Source: a virus. From it: a stretch of DNA of 28,642 nt. The stretch lies in IMG/VR virus record IMGVR_UViG_3300033146_007484, positions 1 to 28,642 of that record, one strand, 5' to 3'. Numbering within the stretch: the first letter of the stretch is position 1; each line of letters begins with the position of its first letter. The notes under the pieces were generated by a model. That model was not told where the DNA came from. It ran no database searches and worked only from the letters and a program-made list of their open reading frames with translations. Below, piece by piece: positions 8,330-15,441 of the stretch. Made by a program: the position numbers and the translations under genes.

Positions 8330-9848
8330 CTGCCTCTAATCCTTTCATGATTGATGTGATAGTTTTCAATCTCAACACTTTGAGCTTTTCTTTGAATAAC
8401 TCATCTAGTGTTTTGAGATACTTTTTTGCTAGTTCAGGGTCTTGTGACTCCATAGCTATCTTAAACATTTGGATAGCACTACCCTCAGCGGTTTGGATAT
8501 TGTTTAATTGTATTTCACTATTGATAGCCCCTACACCTGTATTGATAGATACTGCAAAGAGTAGTTTTCTAGTTCTATCTACTTCATAGAGTAGTACATT
8601 GGTATCATACTTGTAGATCAGTCTCACTATCCTAGTTATCATTGGCTCAAAGAAACTCTCATTTAACGCTCTGATAATATCTTCTATTACTGCATTACCC
8701 TCCTGTGTTAAGATTGATACACCAGTAGCTGTTTGATTGAGATTTGCTTTGTCGTTGATACCTTGATTGTATTTGGTGATACCGCTCACCTCTTGCATCT
8801 CACTATCTAATCTATCAACACCATAGATAGATTGATTGATATTTGGTATCGGTAGTTCTCTAACCTCTTTTAGGCTAGATACTGCTATCTTTTTTCGGTT
8901 TGAGTTGATATCCTCTTCTTTGAGTCCAGAGGTTTTGGTAGCCAAAAAACTATGGCTAAAGAGCTTATCCAAAGAGTCTATTTGTTGATTTCTAGTGATA
9001 GTGTACTCTTCCTGTAGAGGTATCATAGCCTCTATAAAGCTACCTCCATAGGCCTCTACTGAATTACCCTCACTGATACTTACAAATTGTGGTTCAATAT
9101 TACCTATGATAAAGGGTAAACCATCCTTTAACTTCTTATCTACAGTTATGAATGTATCATCAGGTAATACAGTAGATACTAGCCACTTACCATCTTGCAG
9201 CCTATAAACATCACGCACCTCTACCCTAGAGGCATCACCCAAATCTATACTAGATATCTTAGATACATCACTATAGTCACCTATATAGTTTTTCCATTTA
9301 AACTTTTTGCCATATTGACCTTTTAGTTTACCTATAGTTGTCACTACCTTGTGTACACAATATTGGATATCAAAGTGATTTGTAGCATTAGGGTCTAGCC
9401 AAATATCTTTGATCTTAATCCTATTTAGCCTAAGCCCCTCTCCATCTTTCCAGTAGATTTTGACTATAGGAGTACCATAGACTAAGCCATCTATAACCGA
9501 GGGTTTTATCCTTGTATATAGATTTATCTTTTTGGTAGTCCATTCGTCTAATAGAGCTTGTATCTTGCTATAAAGCTCTATATCATCAGTATTAGCAGGT
9601 AGTATCTTTGCAAATTCGTCCGTCTCAAAGTAAGTTTTCATGATAGAAATGGCTACTTTACGCACCTTGGCTTTTATAATCTTAGGGGCTATATGGCTTT
9701 TCCTACGCCTCTTAAGGCTCTCTAATAGATTGAGGTCTATGATGTTGTTATATCCTGCTTCTAGTTGCTCAAATTGGGCTTTGTATAGATCATACCCTCT
9801 TTGTGCCTCATCAATCATATCCAATATTAGTCTCTCATTTTTATTCAT
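8214..9848 (-). CDS. Portal protein, podovirus type
   Basis: A 544-aa product with the typical portal order. An N-terminal helical region (KRRRKSHIAPKIIKAKVRK) is followed by a central wing (GTPIVKIYW, IKIKDIWLDPNA, VEVRDVYRL). The helical stem and crown-side region then contains EVSGITKYNQGIN and NQTATGVSILTQEG, a widespread portal signature, followed by FFEPMITRIVRLIYKYD. The C-terminal 40 residues are Pro/Gln/Glu-rich low complexity (GVPTEPQGLPTEQG). Start overlaps the preceding stop as ATGA and has AAGGAG 6 bases upstream. The dodecameric portal would form the DNA entry vertex and dock the terminase. Confidence 0.85.
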   Translation of the reverse strand: MNKNERLILDMIDEAQRGYDLYKAQFEQLEAGYNNIIDLNLLESLKRRRKSHIAPKIIKAKVRKVAISIMKTYFETDEFAKILPANTDDIELYSKIQALLDEWTTKKINLYTRIKPSVIDGLVYGTPIVKIYWKDGEGLRLNRIKIKDIWLDPNATNHFDIQYCVHKVVTTIGKLKGQYGKKFKWKNYIGDYSDVSKISSIDLGDASRVEVRDVYRLQDGKWLVSTVLPDDTFITVDKKLKDGLPFIIGNIEPQFVSISEGNSVEAYGGSFIEAMIPLQEEYTITRNQQIDSLDKLFSHSFLATKTSGLKEEDINSNRKKIAVSSLKEVRELPIPNINQSIYGVDRLDSEMQEVSGITKYNQGINDKANLNQTATGVSILTQEGNAVIEDIIRALNESFFEPMITRIVRLIYKYDTNVLLYEVDRTRKLLFAVSINTGVGAINSEIQLNNIQTAEGSAIQMFKIAMESQDPELAKKYLKTLDELFKEKLKVLRLKTITSIMKGLEADEPNEPSGVPTEPQGLPTEQGLPIPTAGGEQPIQQLME

Positions 9849-10300
9849 GTTAACTCCTTATATTTTCTCTTTATTTTTCCATGGTCAAACCCTGTAGCAA
9901 AGGCTATCTGTTTTATGGTGAAACCTGCTAGTGTCAGGTCCTCTATAATCAATCTCTCTACTATTGCTTTAGATATAGGTATCGGTATAGCTGTATAGTC
10001 ATCTGCTTTCTCTTCTATCTTTTTTATATCATTTAGTGCATAGACTGCATTGATAAAGCTTGATGAAAATTTGTGATTAGTATTTTTGGACGAGTAGAAA
10101 CTAGCATCTATAGCAGCTCTTATCTGTTTGGGTGTAAAGTTTGCTTTTTGTAGTATCAAAATTTTTAGCTTTTTAACTTGCTTCTTAGATACAGTTAATT
10201 TCGTATTACCATATCTAACTACAAACCTATAAGCTTTTAGTAGATCATTGTCAAAGAGTTCTCTTAAGGCTTCTCTATTTACCTCTAGCATAGTCACCAT
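9845..10300 (-). CDS. Hypothetical protein with C-terminal HTH-like helix pair
   Basis: A 151-aa, lysine-rich helical protein between the large terminase and the portal. The C-terminal 35 residues (LTLAGFTIKQIAFATGFDHG) have the spacing of a helix-turn-helix and could bind DNA. The start (ATG at 10300, or ATG three codons on at 10291) overlaps the terminase stop, with GGAGG close upstream. A role in packaging or in late-gene control is possible; the family is not recognised. Confidence 0.65.
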   Translation of the reverse strand: MVTMLEVNREALRELFDNDLLKAYRFVVRYGNTKLTVSKKQVKKLKILILQKANFTPKQIRAAIDASFYSSKNTNHKFSSSFINAVYALNDIKKIEEKADDYTAIPIPISKAIVERLIIEDLTLAGFTIKQIAFATGFDHGKIKRKYKELT

Positions 10301-11636
10301 GCACCTCCTACACTACTGCAAGGTAGAGTATCACCTATAGACTCAACTTCATCACTATCATAAGCCTCATCATCATAAATCATAGCGTTCATAGAGATAG
10401 CAAAGGCATCAGCATTGTCAGGAGAACGACCCAACTCTTTTTTGATATCCTTTTTGCTTATTAGTTGTTCTTTACCCCTATTTGAGATAAAGTATTTTTG
10501 AGCCATTAGTTCACCCACCAACTCATCATCATCAGGGATCTTCCCATCCTTTAGAGCCTCTTTAAGTAAAAAATACCATTCAGCTCTTTTGTTGAAGAAC
10601 CTCTATCCATACAAATAGATGGCAAACCACTACCAATACCAATGGCATCTACAAATATAACAAATGGTTTTCTAGTAGCTTTTTTATACTCATTAATCAG
10701 CCATCCACCAAGAGCTGTTAAATCTAGGTTGGATTTTTGTTTAAGTTGATAGAAGTGTTTACCCTTTCGTTTAACTAAAACATTCTTATCATCTCCAAAG
10801 TCAGCAACATCTAAAGCCCACACCTCAGCACCACTATCATCAAATACCTCTCTAGTGGTAGCCTCTTCTACCTCTTGTAGGGTAAATACTGCATCAGAGG
10901 ATTGTCTAGGGAACTCACCTTGCACTCTTACGCGGTAAACATCACTATCGAGTCCATATTGTCGTTTCTTTTCAGCTATCCACTTAGGAGATACATTCTC
11001 AGACTCTTCGGCATTGAATTGATAAACACTCCATTGCCAGCGGTTCTTATGATGTGAGTCATAAAAGTAACCATCCACACGAGTAGGGTTAGCAGTCATT
11101 ATGACTAAAGTATCTTCGCCTGTCATAGCACCCTCAGCCACTTCAAAAATGATTTGAGGAATACCACTAGCCTCATCAATCACAAAGCCAAGAGATGTTG
11201 CGTGAAATCCTTGCAGTGCTTCTGGTTGGTCAGCTCTAGCCGTTCTAGCTACTGCAAAGTTAGCATTTGTAAAGTTCACTCTCTTTGTTAAGACCTCTAC
11301 TTCATTTTTTAGTTGGAGTGGCAGGGCTTCTCTCCATTTTTTAATCTCAGGTATCAAGAGGTCATGCAGTTGTGGAGCAGTTGGAGCGGTCATAGGTATC
11401 TTAGCATCATCTTTGAACAAGCCCCACCAAAGGACTATCCAAGCTAGTAGAGTAGTTTTACCTGTACCGTGACCACTTCTTATAGATATCTTGCGTACAC
11501 CCTTATCAATGTCATCTACAACAACTTGCTGTTGTCTTGATGGTATAGCCTTTAACATTTGTCGTATAAAGAAGTCCAAAGAGTGTGCAGCGGCTTTGAG
11601 CAATAAGATATCTGTATTGTCTAGTTTAGCCATCAT
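10294..11636 (-). pseudogene. terL: Large terminase subunit, broken by a frameshift with a probable internal deletion
   Basis: The 5' part (11636 to the TAA at 10553-10551) encodes the ATPase: Walker A SGHGTGKT near residue 54, Walker B LGFVIDEASG near 150, the coupling segment MTANPTRVDGYFYDSH, and the start of the nuclease (WALDVADFGDDKN, then VIFVDAIGIGSGL). After GSGL the frame becomes nonsense and stops. In the -1 frame from about 10598 the typical C-terminus resumes (RFFNKRAEWYFLLKEALKDG, then DELVGELMA and SPDNADAFAISM) and runs to 10294. About 15-20 residues normally lying between GSGL and RFFNKRA also appear to be missing, so this looks like a deletion of some tens of bases out of frame. 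Packaging by this copy would fail unless the shift is an assembly error. Family identity is certain. Confidence 0.85.
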
Positions 11637-12228
11637 TAACCTCTATAGCATCTACTGTTATCATCTTCTCAGGCTCTTCACGGATACTTTTAAAATCTTC
11701 TAGCAGTTTAGCAACATCATCATTGCTTACTATATCGCTCTTGATCTGATCTCTTACCGACACGGTTACATTTAAATCAACAGTCTCTTTGAACATATTA
11801 ATAGACTTACCCAACAACTCTAAGACACGAGTACGATCATTTAGGGATATTTGGACTGTAGTGTCTGTACCAAACTCCGTATCTCTCTTAGAGACCTTGA
11901 TAGACTTGACCATAAGAGCCGTGTAGTTGTCTATATTGTTTCTAATTTCTCCAGTCTCTTCATCTAAAATGTCAAATACAGATGTAGAACTCATCGCGTG
12001 TAATTTTGCTATGACATCAGCACTAGAGACCTGCACCACTTTTCTAGCTGTATCTCTTAGCTTCTTTAGCCTATTGGATATCAAAGGGTCATCAAGTAAT
12101 CTTATAGCCTTATGAGGAGAATTTTCCTCAAAGGCTTCTCTATATGCAAGAGATAAGTTACTGGTATTAAAATATACCTCTATAAACTTCTCTTCTCTCT
12201 TTGATAGAGTTCTTCTAATTCGAGACAT
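11626..12228 (-). CDS. terS: Small terminase subunit
   Basis: A 200-aa protein. The N-terminal 50 residues (LSKREEKFIEVYFNTSNLSL, then AYREAF and the helix ending ISNRLKKLRDTARK) match the terminase small subunit HTH pattern, with K-x-x-x-F-I-E-x-Y followed by a second helix and a LL-DDP-LIS segment. The central part has FDILDEETGEI, also common in this family. The C-terminus overlaps the terL start by 11 bases. It should bind the pac or cos DNA and hand it to the large subunit. Confidence 0.8.
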   Translation of the reverse strand: MSRIRRTLSKREEKFIEVYFNTSNLSLAYREAFEENSPHKAIRLLDDPLISNRLKKLRDTARKVVQVSSADVIAKLHAMSSTSVFDILDEETGEIRNNIDNYTALMVKSIKVSKRDTEFGTDTTVQISLNDRTRVLELLGKSINMFKETVDLNVTVSVRDQIKSDIVSNDDVAKLLEDFKSIREEPEKMITVDAIEVNDG

Positions 12229-12484
12229 TATCTCTTATCACTTTATCTATATTTGTGGCATCTATAGAGTGGTTTTCTTTTAAGTACCCTCTTATCCCTC
12301 TTAATACACCTATTGATATCTGCTTAGCATACATCGCTATCTCTTCATCACTAAACTTACTACCTATAATTTCAGCTATAAAGATATCTTCTATACCAAT
12401 AGTTATACTCTCTAGTGATTGCTCAACCATTTCTATAGGTAATATAAACTCTAAAATATTTTTAGACTCATCTAATCTCTGCAT
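12215..12484 (-). CDS. Hypothetical protein at the head of the late operon (89 aa)
   Basis: The first gene of the structural operon, with AGGAG 6 bases before the ATG at 12484. The protein is acidic and helical (MQRLDESKNILEFILPIEMV, then FSDEEIAMYAKQISIGVLRG). Its end overlaps the small terminase start by 14 bases, implying coupled translation. No family is recognised. Position suggests a packaging accessory or regulator. Confidence 0.65.
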   Translation of the reverse strand: MQRLDESKNILEFILPIEMVEQSLESITIGIEDIFIAEIIGSKFSDEEIAMYAKQISIGVLRGIRGYLKENHSIDATNIDKVIRDNVSN

Positions 12485-12503
12485 TTTAAACTCCTAAAGT
12501 AAA

Positions 12504-12533
12504 ACTCAAAAATTAATTTGAGTGATTTTTTTT
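12504..12533 (+). terminator. Rho-independent-like terminator, plus direction
   Basis: ACTCAAA and TTTGAGT form a 7-bp stem around AATTAA, followed by GATTTTTTTT. It reads as a terminator only in the plus direction, although all genes to its left are on the minus strand. A second, weaker hairpin (CTCTC/GAGAG, 12569-12585) followed by a T-run lies 35 bases further on in the same orientation. Confidence 0.55.
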
Positions 12534-12534
12534 G

Positions 12535-12568
12535 TTAAGATAAATAATCCAATAATTACTTATCTTAA
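12535..12568. promoter_or_regulatory. 9-bp dyad upstream of the late operon
   Basis: TTAAGATAA and TTATCTTAA are perfect inverted arms separated by 16 A/T-rich bases. It lies 50-85 bases upstream of the first late gene, where a late activator or repressor could act. The partial sequence AAGATAAATAA recurs at 12720-12730. Confidence 0.35.
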
Positions 12569-12632
12569 CTCTCTAGCCGTGAGAGCTAATTTTTTTAATG
12601 TAAAAATACTGTGCTAAGTATGCTTACCTAAT

Positions 12633-12791
12633 CTAGCCATAGTCAATATGTTTAAGTAATCTTCTCCTAAACATAAAGCTTTCTTCAATTATTATTTTTC
12701 TATTGTGGTATCTATAGTCAAGATAAATAAACATAGGAACAATAAAACATCTCATTAATGCGTTAAAAACATTTCTTCCACATTCAAACAA
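12633..12791 (-). CDS. Possible small ORF or gene remnant (52 aa from TTG)
   Basis: A minus-strand frame stays open from 12860 to the TAG at 12635-12633, 72 codons in A/T-rich DNA. A TTG at 12791 has AAAGG at good spacing, and the first ATG is at 12755 (MRCFIVPMFIYLDYRYHNRK). The translation has protein-like composition with a hydrophobic stretch and a basic C-terminus. It could be a small gene or the tail of a decayed one. No family is recognised. Confidence 0.3.
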   Translation of the reverse strand: MFECGRNVFNALMRCFIVPMFIYLDYRYHNRKIIIEESFMFRRRLLKHIDYG

Positions 12792-12836
12792 TTTATAACC
12801 TTTTAAAACTTGATTTTTTGGGTTGGGTTGGTGTGG

Positions 12837-12842
12837 TATAAT
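12837..12842 (+). promoter_or_regulatory. Candidate -10 box (TATAAT) before the nested inverted repeat
   Basis: A perfect TATAAT preceded by a TG-rich spacer lies 27 bases before the nested inverted repeat at 12869. The -35 region is a T-run without a clear TTGACA, as is common in Campylobacterota promoters. Confidence 0.35.
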
Positions 12843-12868
12843 ATATATAATTGCGAAAAAATATCAGG

Positions 12869-12955
12869 GGGTAGGGGTGCTTAATCCCAACCTCTCACTT
12901 ATCACACACACCTACTAAGTGGTATGATAAGTGGTACTACTAAGCATACCTACCC
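12869..12955. ncRNA. Nested inverted-repeat structure, possible structured RNA or origin element
   Basis: The outer arms are 12869-12883 and 12941-12955: 13 of 15 positions pair (GGGTAGG..TGCTTA with TAAGCA..CCTACCC). Inside is a perfect 9-bp stem, CACTTATCA (12896-12904) with TGATAAGTG (12925-12933). The two stems nest without conflict, so an RNA or extruded DNA arm of about 87 nt could form. It sits just after a TATAAT box. No known RNA family is recognised. Confidence 0.45.
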
Positions 12956-13166
12956 ACACACCCCACGCTATATAGGGGCTTGTGGCTATGGTGTGAGTCC
13001 TTAGATAGCACCAGTATCTACATAACGCTACACCTAAGCTATAATCTAAGTGATTAAGCGTGGCAATCCACACAAACTAAAACTGCATAAGCTTCTTGAA
13101 GCTCTCAAAGATACAAATCAAACAAGACTCTAAAGCATCAAACAAAGAGAGTTAAGAGCTAAAACT

Positions 13167-13296
13167 ATTTTAAACAGAGTGTTAAAGCTTCTAAATCATT
13201 TTTAAACAGAAGCCTAAATACTTAAAAATTAAACTAACTCAACTTAAATTTAAAGCTAAAACTTTTAAATACTAAAGCTTATTTTAAATAGAAGCC
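13167..13296. repeat. Three A/T-rich direct repeats (ATTTTAAA-C/T-AGA-AG)
   Basis: Copies begin at 13167, 13198 and 13281 (for example ATTTTAAATAGAAGCC at 13281-13296). The second has one extra T and the first ends in GAG instead of GAAG. AAAGCTT-like words recur between them. Iteron-like repeats in A/T-rich DNA can serve as protein-loading sites, but regular spacing is absent. Confidence 0.35.
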
Positions 13297-13472
13297 CTTT
13301 ATATACTTTATATATATGATATATCTCTACTCTCTGCTATTCTCTCACTTACGCTTATGTTTTAAAGAACTCTAGCACGGAAACGAATAGAGAGAAAGGG
13401 CAGAAAGGGGAACGAACATCTAACGGTCTAACTCTCGACCCCCAACCCCCTACTCTCTTATGTTGTAATTAT

Positions 13473-13559
13473 ATGATGTTTGGTGAGCTAAAATGTTGGT
13501 GGTTAAAAGTGCCTATTCTTGTATTGCTTATGTTTGTGAGTGGCTTGTGGTTTGCTTAG
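13473..13559 (+). CDS. Possible 28-aa single-pass membrane peptide
   Basis: An ORF starting with two ATGs encodes a short N-terminus (MMFGELKCWWLK) and one hydrophobic helix (VPILVLLMFVSGLWFA). It has no clear ribosome site, and a G/T-rich repeat overlaps its end. The composition resembles small phage membrane peptides, but chance cannot be excluded. Confidence 0.2.
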   Translation: MMFGELKCWWLKVPILVLLMFVSGLWFA

Positions 13560-13578
13560 TTTGTGGGTGGCTTGTGGT
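13533..13578. repeat. Two G/T-rich direct repeats, 27-bp period
   Basis: A 19-base unit (TTTGTGAGTGGCTTGTGGT) occurs at 13533-13551 and 13560-13578 with one mismatch (A/G). It stands out from the A/T-rich surroundings. Confidence 0.5.
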
Positions 13579-13600
13579 GACATTATTTTAAGGAGTTTAA

Positions 13601-13632
13601 GGGCTTAACCTTAAATGGGGCAGATTAAGCCC
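13601..13632 (-). terminator. Hairpin after the ArdC operon, possible terminator
   Basis: GGGCTTAA (13601-13608) and TTAAGCCC (13625-13632) form a perfect 8-bp inverted repeat 8 bases beyond the stop of the 67-aa minus-strand gene. An alternative GGGGC/GCCCC stem overlaps it. No strong U-run follows, so termination strength is uncertain. Confidence 0.4.
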
Positions 13633-13639
13633 CTAAATA

Positions 13640-13843
13640 TTAAGCTATATATTGATCTATTGCTTTAGTTCGTGCATCTGCATAACTTGAAGCCTTAACA
13701 CTATTAAATATCATATGATTAAACTCTTTGCTATCACTTAATAAACACAACTCTACTTCATATATCCCGCTTATCTCTACTTGCATGATATGCACTGTTT
13801 TAATCTTATACCCCTGTAGTGTTCTTTCTTCCAGTTGTTCCAT
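13640..13843 (-). CDS. Small hypothetical protein (67 aa)
   Basis: Begins MEQLEERTLQGYKIKTVHIM and has alternating strand and helix segments ending in SYADARTKAIDQYIA. It has a weak ribosome site (AAGGATAATATT region) before the ATG at 13843. It lies 66 bases downstream of the ArdC-like gene on the same strand and is probably co-transcribed. The ending with a helix containing A-x-x-x-A-I-D-x-Y is like small phage proteins of unknown role. Confidence 0.55.
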   Translation of the reverse strand: MEQLEERTLQGYKIKTVHIMQVEISGIYEVELCLLSDSKEFNHMIFNSVKASSYADARTKAIDQYIA

Positions 13844-13909
13844 AATATTATCCTTATTTAGTTATAATTTTGTGTTAGTTTGGAGAGGTTGCACTCTCTC
13901 CAAAACGGC

Positions 13910-14779
13910 TTAGGCTACTAACAACTCTTTAGCTGTTGCAATGTCATCTAAATATTTGAACGCTTTAGTGGCTTGTGCGGCTGCTCTCCATAAGTAAGTT
14001 TTATCATCTTTGAAGCTCTTTAACCAATCCTTGAGATACGCAGCGCTATTATTTTGCGTCGGTTCTGTATCTATGCCTAGTCTAGCCATTAGTAGAACAC
14101 TACCTATCTCAGCTACTAGCTCCTCAAATGCGTATGATTTGCTACTCTTACCACCGCTCATATCTCTATCTAATCTATCTTTGTGACCTGTAGAGTGTAT
14201 ATACTCGTGGCCAAGTGTACTATAATACTCTTCTGCACTCATGAAGCTATTTATAGTGGGTATGCCAATATAATCATCTGCATAGTATGCTACTGGTGCA
14301 GTCTTGACCTCTAAATGATCTAGCTTACTATAATATAGTTCTGCTTCTGCTATTGGGTCTATAACTGCCTCGGCTTGTGTTTCTGTTGCTTCTAGCGTGG
14401 TTTGTGCTACATTGAAAACAAGATATTTTTTAAGCATTGGGATAATTTTATATCCGCTCTCTTCATCTTCATCTTTTATTCTAAGTGGCTTGAAAAAAAA
14501 CACTGGTGAACTCTTCTCCCCTTTTTTGACTACACCACCTAAATCTTTACACTGTTTGAAAGTTAGCCACTCATTACTGTTATAACCCTCGTCCATTGCA
14601 ATCATCCATAAGTTGAACACATTCATACCGTTATACTCAGTATGTGTACTTATATTGTGTGGTATACCGTTAGCTATCGAAGTTTTAAACGGTTTAATCC
14701 AGCTCCCAGCTTCCTCTACCTTTTTAACTATATTATCTATTGTGTTGTTTAGTGCTTCTCTCATTTTTTCGTTTGCCAT
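13910..14779 (-). CDS. ardC: ArdC-like antirestriction protein with zincin domain
   Basis: A 289-aa protein. Residues 1-125 match the ArdC N-terminal ssDNA-binding domain (SWIKPF, then YNGMNVFNLWM, EWLTFKQCKDLGGVVKKGEK, and LVFNVAQT). The C-terminal part is the metallopeptidase-like MPTase domain with HEYIH at 191-195, the classic HExxH zinc motif, followed by GHKDRLDR and the third ligand region YAFEELVAEIGS (E219/E220). ArdC of plasmids binds ssDNA and blocks type I restriction. Here it would protect incoming phage DNA. It is transcribed away from the operator-leader region at 14843-15089. Family identity is strong; whether the peptidase is active is unknown. Confidence 0.85.
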   Translation of the reverse strand: MANEKMREALNNTIDNIVKKVEEAGSWIKPFKTSIANGIPHNISTHTEYNGMNVFNLWMIAMDEGYNSNEWLTFKQCKDLGGVVKKGEKSSPVFFFKPLRIKDEDEESGYKIIPMLKKYLVFNVAQTTLEATETQAEAVIDPIAEAELYYSKLDHLEVKTAPVAYYADDYIGIPTINSFMSAEEYYSTLGHEYIHSTGHKDRLDRDMSGGKSSKSYAFEELVAEIGSVLLMARLGIDTEPTQNNSAAYLKDWLKSFKDDKTYLWRAAAQATKAFKYLDDIATAKELLVA

Positions 14780-14842
14780 CTCTAAATCCTTATGTTTTGA
14801 TAATCGTATTATGGCATACTCTAACTTAAAATAATATTAAAG

Positions 14843-14908
14843 TATCCCTATTTTAAGGATATTCTTTAAATTTAGCTATTTTTTGCATATTTCCCTAAAA
14901 TGAGGATA
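14843..14908. promoter_or_regulatory. Twin 19-bp operator-like dyads
   Basis: TATCCCTATTTTAAGGATA (14843-14861) and TTTCCCTAAAATGAGGATA (14890-14908) share the dyad form TATCCCTA-3 bp-TAAGGATA. They lie between the divergent ardC-like gene and the plus operon beginning at 15106, 47 bp apart centre to centre. Two such sites in one intergenic region suggest cooperative binding by a dimeric regulator, perhaps the HTH protein at 15695 or another phage regulator. Confidence 0.5.
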
Positions 14909-14937
14909 AATTAATAAAACTTTAAGCTTACTCATGC

Positions 14938-14943
14938 CATAAT
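14938..14943 (+). promoter_or_regulatory. Candidate -10 box for the plus-strand leader operon
   Basis: CATAAT matches a -10 box at five of six positions. It is placed so that transcription would start near 14950, immediately before the first leader hairpin and just downstream of the twin operators. No clear -35 box is seen. Confidence 0.35.
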
Positions 14944-14953
14944 GCTCTCAACA

Positions 14954-15089
14954 GAAAGTTTACGAGCTTTCATCCCTCCGAGTGAGAGGGAGCCTCCAAG
15001 GGTAGCCAATCCGCTTTGACCCTTGGAGGAGCCAATCAGGATCAGAATAAGTTTAGTTAAGCACTCTTTGAGTGTTTATAAAATTTATT
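14954..15089 (+). ncRNA. Structured leader: chain of four hairpins, copy 1 of a repeated element
   Basis: In order: GAAAG/CTTTC (14954-14971), TCCCTC/GAGGGA (14973-14991), an 11-bp perfect stem CCTCCAAGGGT/ACCCTTGGAGG (14993-15003 with 15019-15029), and AAGCACTC-TTT-GAGTGTTT (15059-15077, 8 bp with a G-U pair). The last is preceded by TAAGTTTAGTTAAGC and followed by ATAAAATTTATT, both repeated exactly in copy 2. The ribosome site (AAAGGG) and ATG follow. No known riboswitch was recognised. Confidence 0.6.
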
Positions 15090-15105
15090 ATTTAAAGGGT
15101 TTGAG

Positions 15106-15360
15106 ATGACACAAAATGAAATGATGATAGATACAAAAAGAGTTTTCGATATAGACTTTAGGAGCGATGTGTTTTTAAATCACTCTCCAAGTATGAATTA
15201 TGACAGGGTCAAGGATATAGTAATTTATGCAAATGAGCTACTAGTTGAAGAGCGTGGAGAAGTTAGGGAGTGGAATTTAGAAATGGATATAGAGAGTATT
15301 AGAACAACTACTCTTAAAATTTATCTATTAACCCTATTTTCTACAGAATTACATTACTAG
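15106..15360 (+). CDS. Hypothetical small protein behind a structured leader (84 aa)
   Basis: Starts MTQNEMMIDTKRVFDIDFRS and is acidic with helical segments. AAAGGG lies about 6 bases before the ATG, straight after leader copy 1. The end reads TTLKIYLLTLFSTELHY, a hydrophobic patch too short for a clear membrane span. It is the first gene of a short plus-strand operon with its own operators and promoter. Family is not recognised. Confidence 0.6.
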   Translation: MTQNEMMIDTKRVFDIDFRSDVFLNHSPSMNYDRVKDIVIYANELLVEERGEVREWNLEMDIESIRTTTLKIYLLTLFSTELHY

Positions 15361-15367
15361 AAAAATT

Positions 15368-15428
15368 AGAGCCTCCACGGCTCTTGTAAGTTTAGTTAAG
15401 CCCACAAGGTGGGTTTATAAAATTTATT
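15368..15428 (+). ncRNA. Leader element, copy 2, with covarying hairpin
   Basis: AGAGCC/GGCTCT (15368-15384, with a TCCAC loop) precedes the conserved block TAAGTTTAGTTAAGC (15387-15401). The second stem is AAGCCCAC-AAG-GTGGGTTT (15398-15416), then ATAAAATTTATT. Stem length (8 bp), loop length (3 nt) and flanks equal those of copy 1. Two base pairs in the stem differ between copies, and both differ by compensatory changes (A-T to C-G, T-A to A-T). Confidence 0.6.
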
Positions 15429-15441
15429 AAAAGGATATGAC

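Larger units (their letters stand above)
12485..13639. other. Long intergenic region between late operon and ArdC operon
   Basis: About 1.15 kb with few convincing genes. It must hold the promoter of the minus-strand late operon. It contains two plus-direction terminator-like hairpins, a 9-bp dyad (12535-12543 with 12560-12568), two TTGACTAT-type boxes on the minus strand (12716-12721 and 12641-12646), a nested inverted repeat after a TATAAT box, three ATTTTAAA-YAGAAG-type repeats, a 27-bp-period G/T-rich repeat, and possibly two short ORFs. No tRNA was seen. The density of repeats suggests a replication, regulatory or packaging locus. Confidence 0.6.

Noticed and set aside
10294-10521. Separate 75-aa gene starting MVGELMAQKYF
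   Set aside because: Its sequence is the C-terminus of the large terminase, and the matching frame extends upstream beyond this ATG, so it is part of the broken terL.
10551-10600. Programmed frameshift in the large terminase
   Set aside because: The overlap of the two frames has no X-XXY-YYZ heptamer in phase, and conserved residues are missing at the junction, which favours deletion.
12485-13639. CRISPR array or tRNA cluster in the long intergenic region
   Set aside because: Repeats are few and irregular, with no constant spacer length, and no cloverleaf or conserved T-loop was found.
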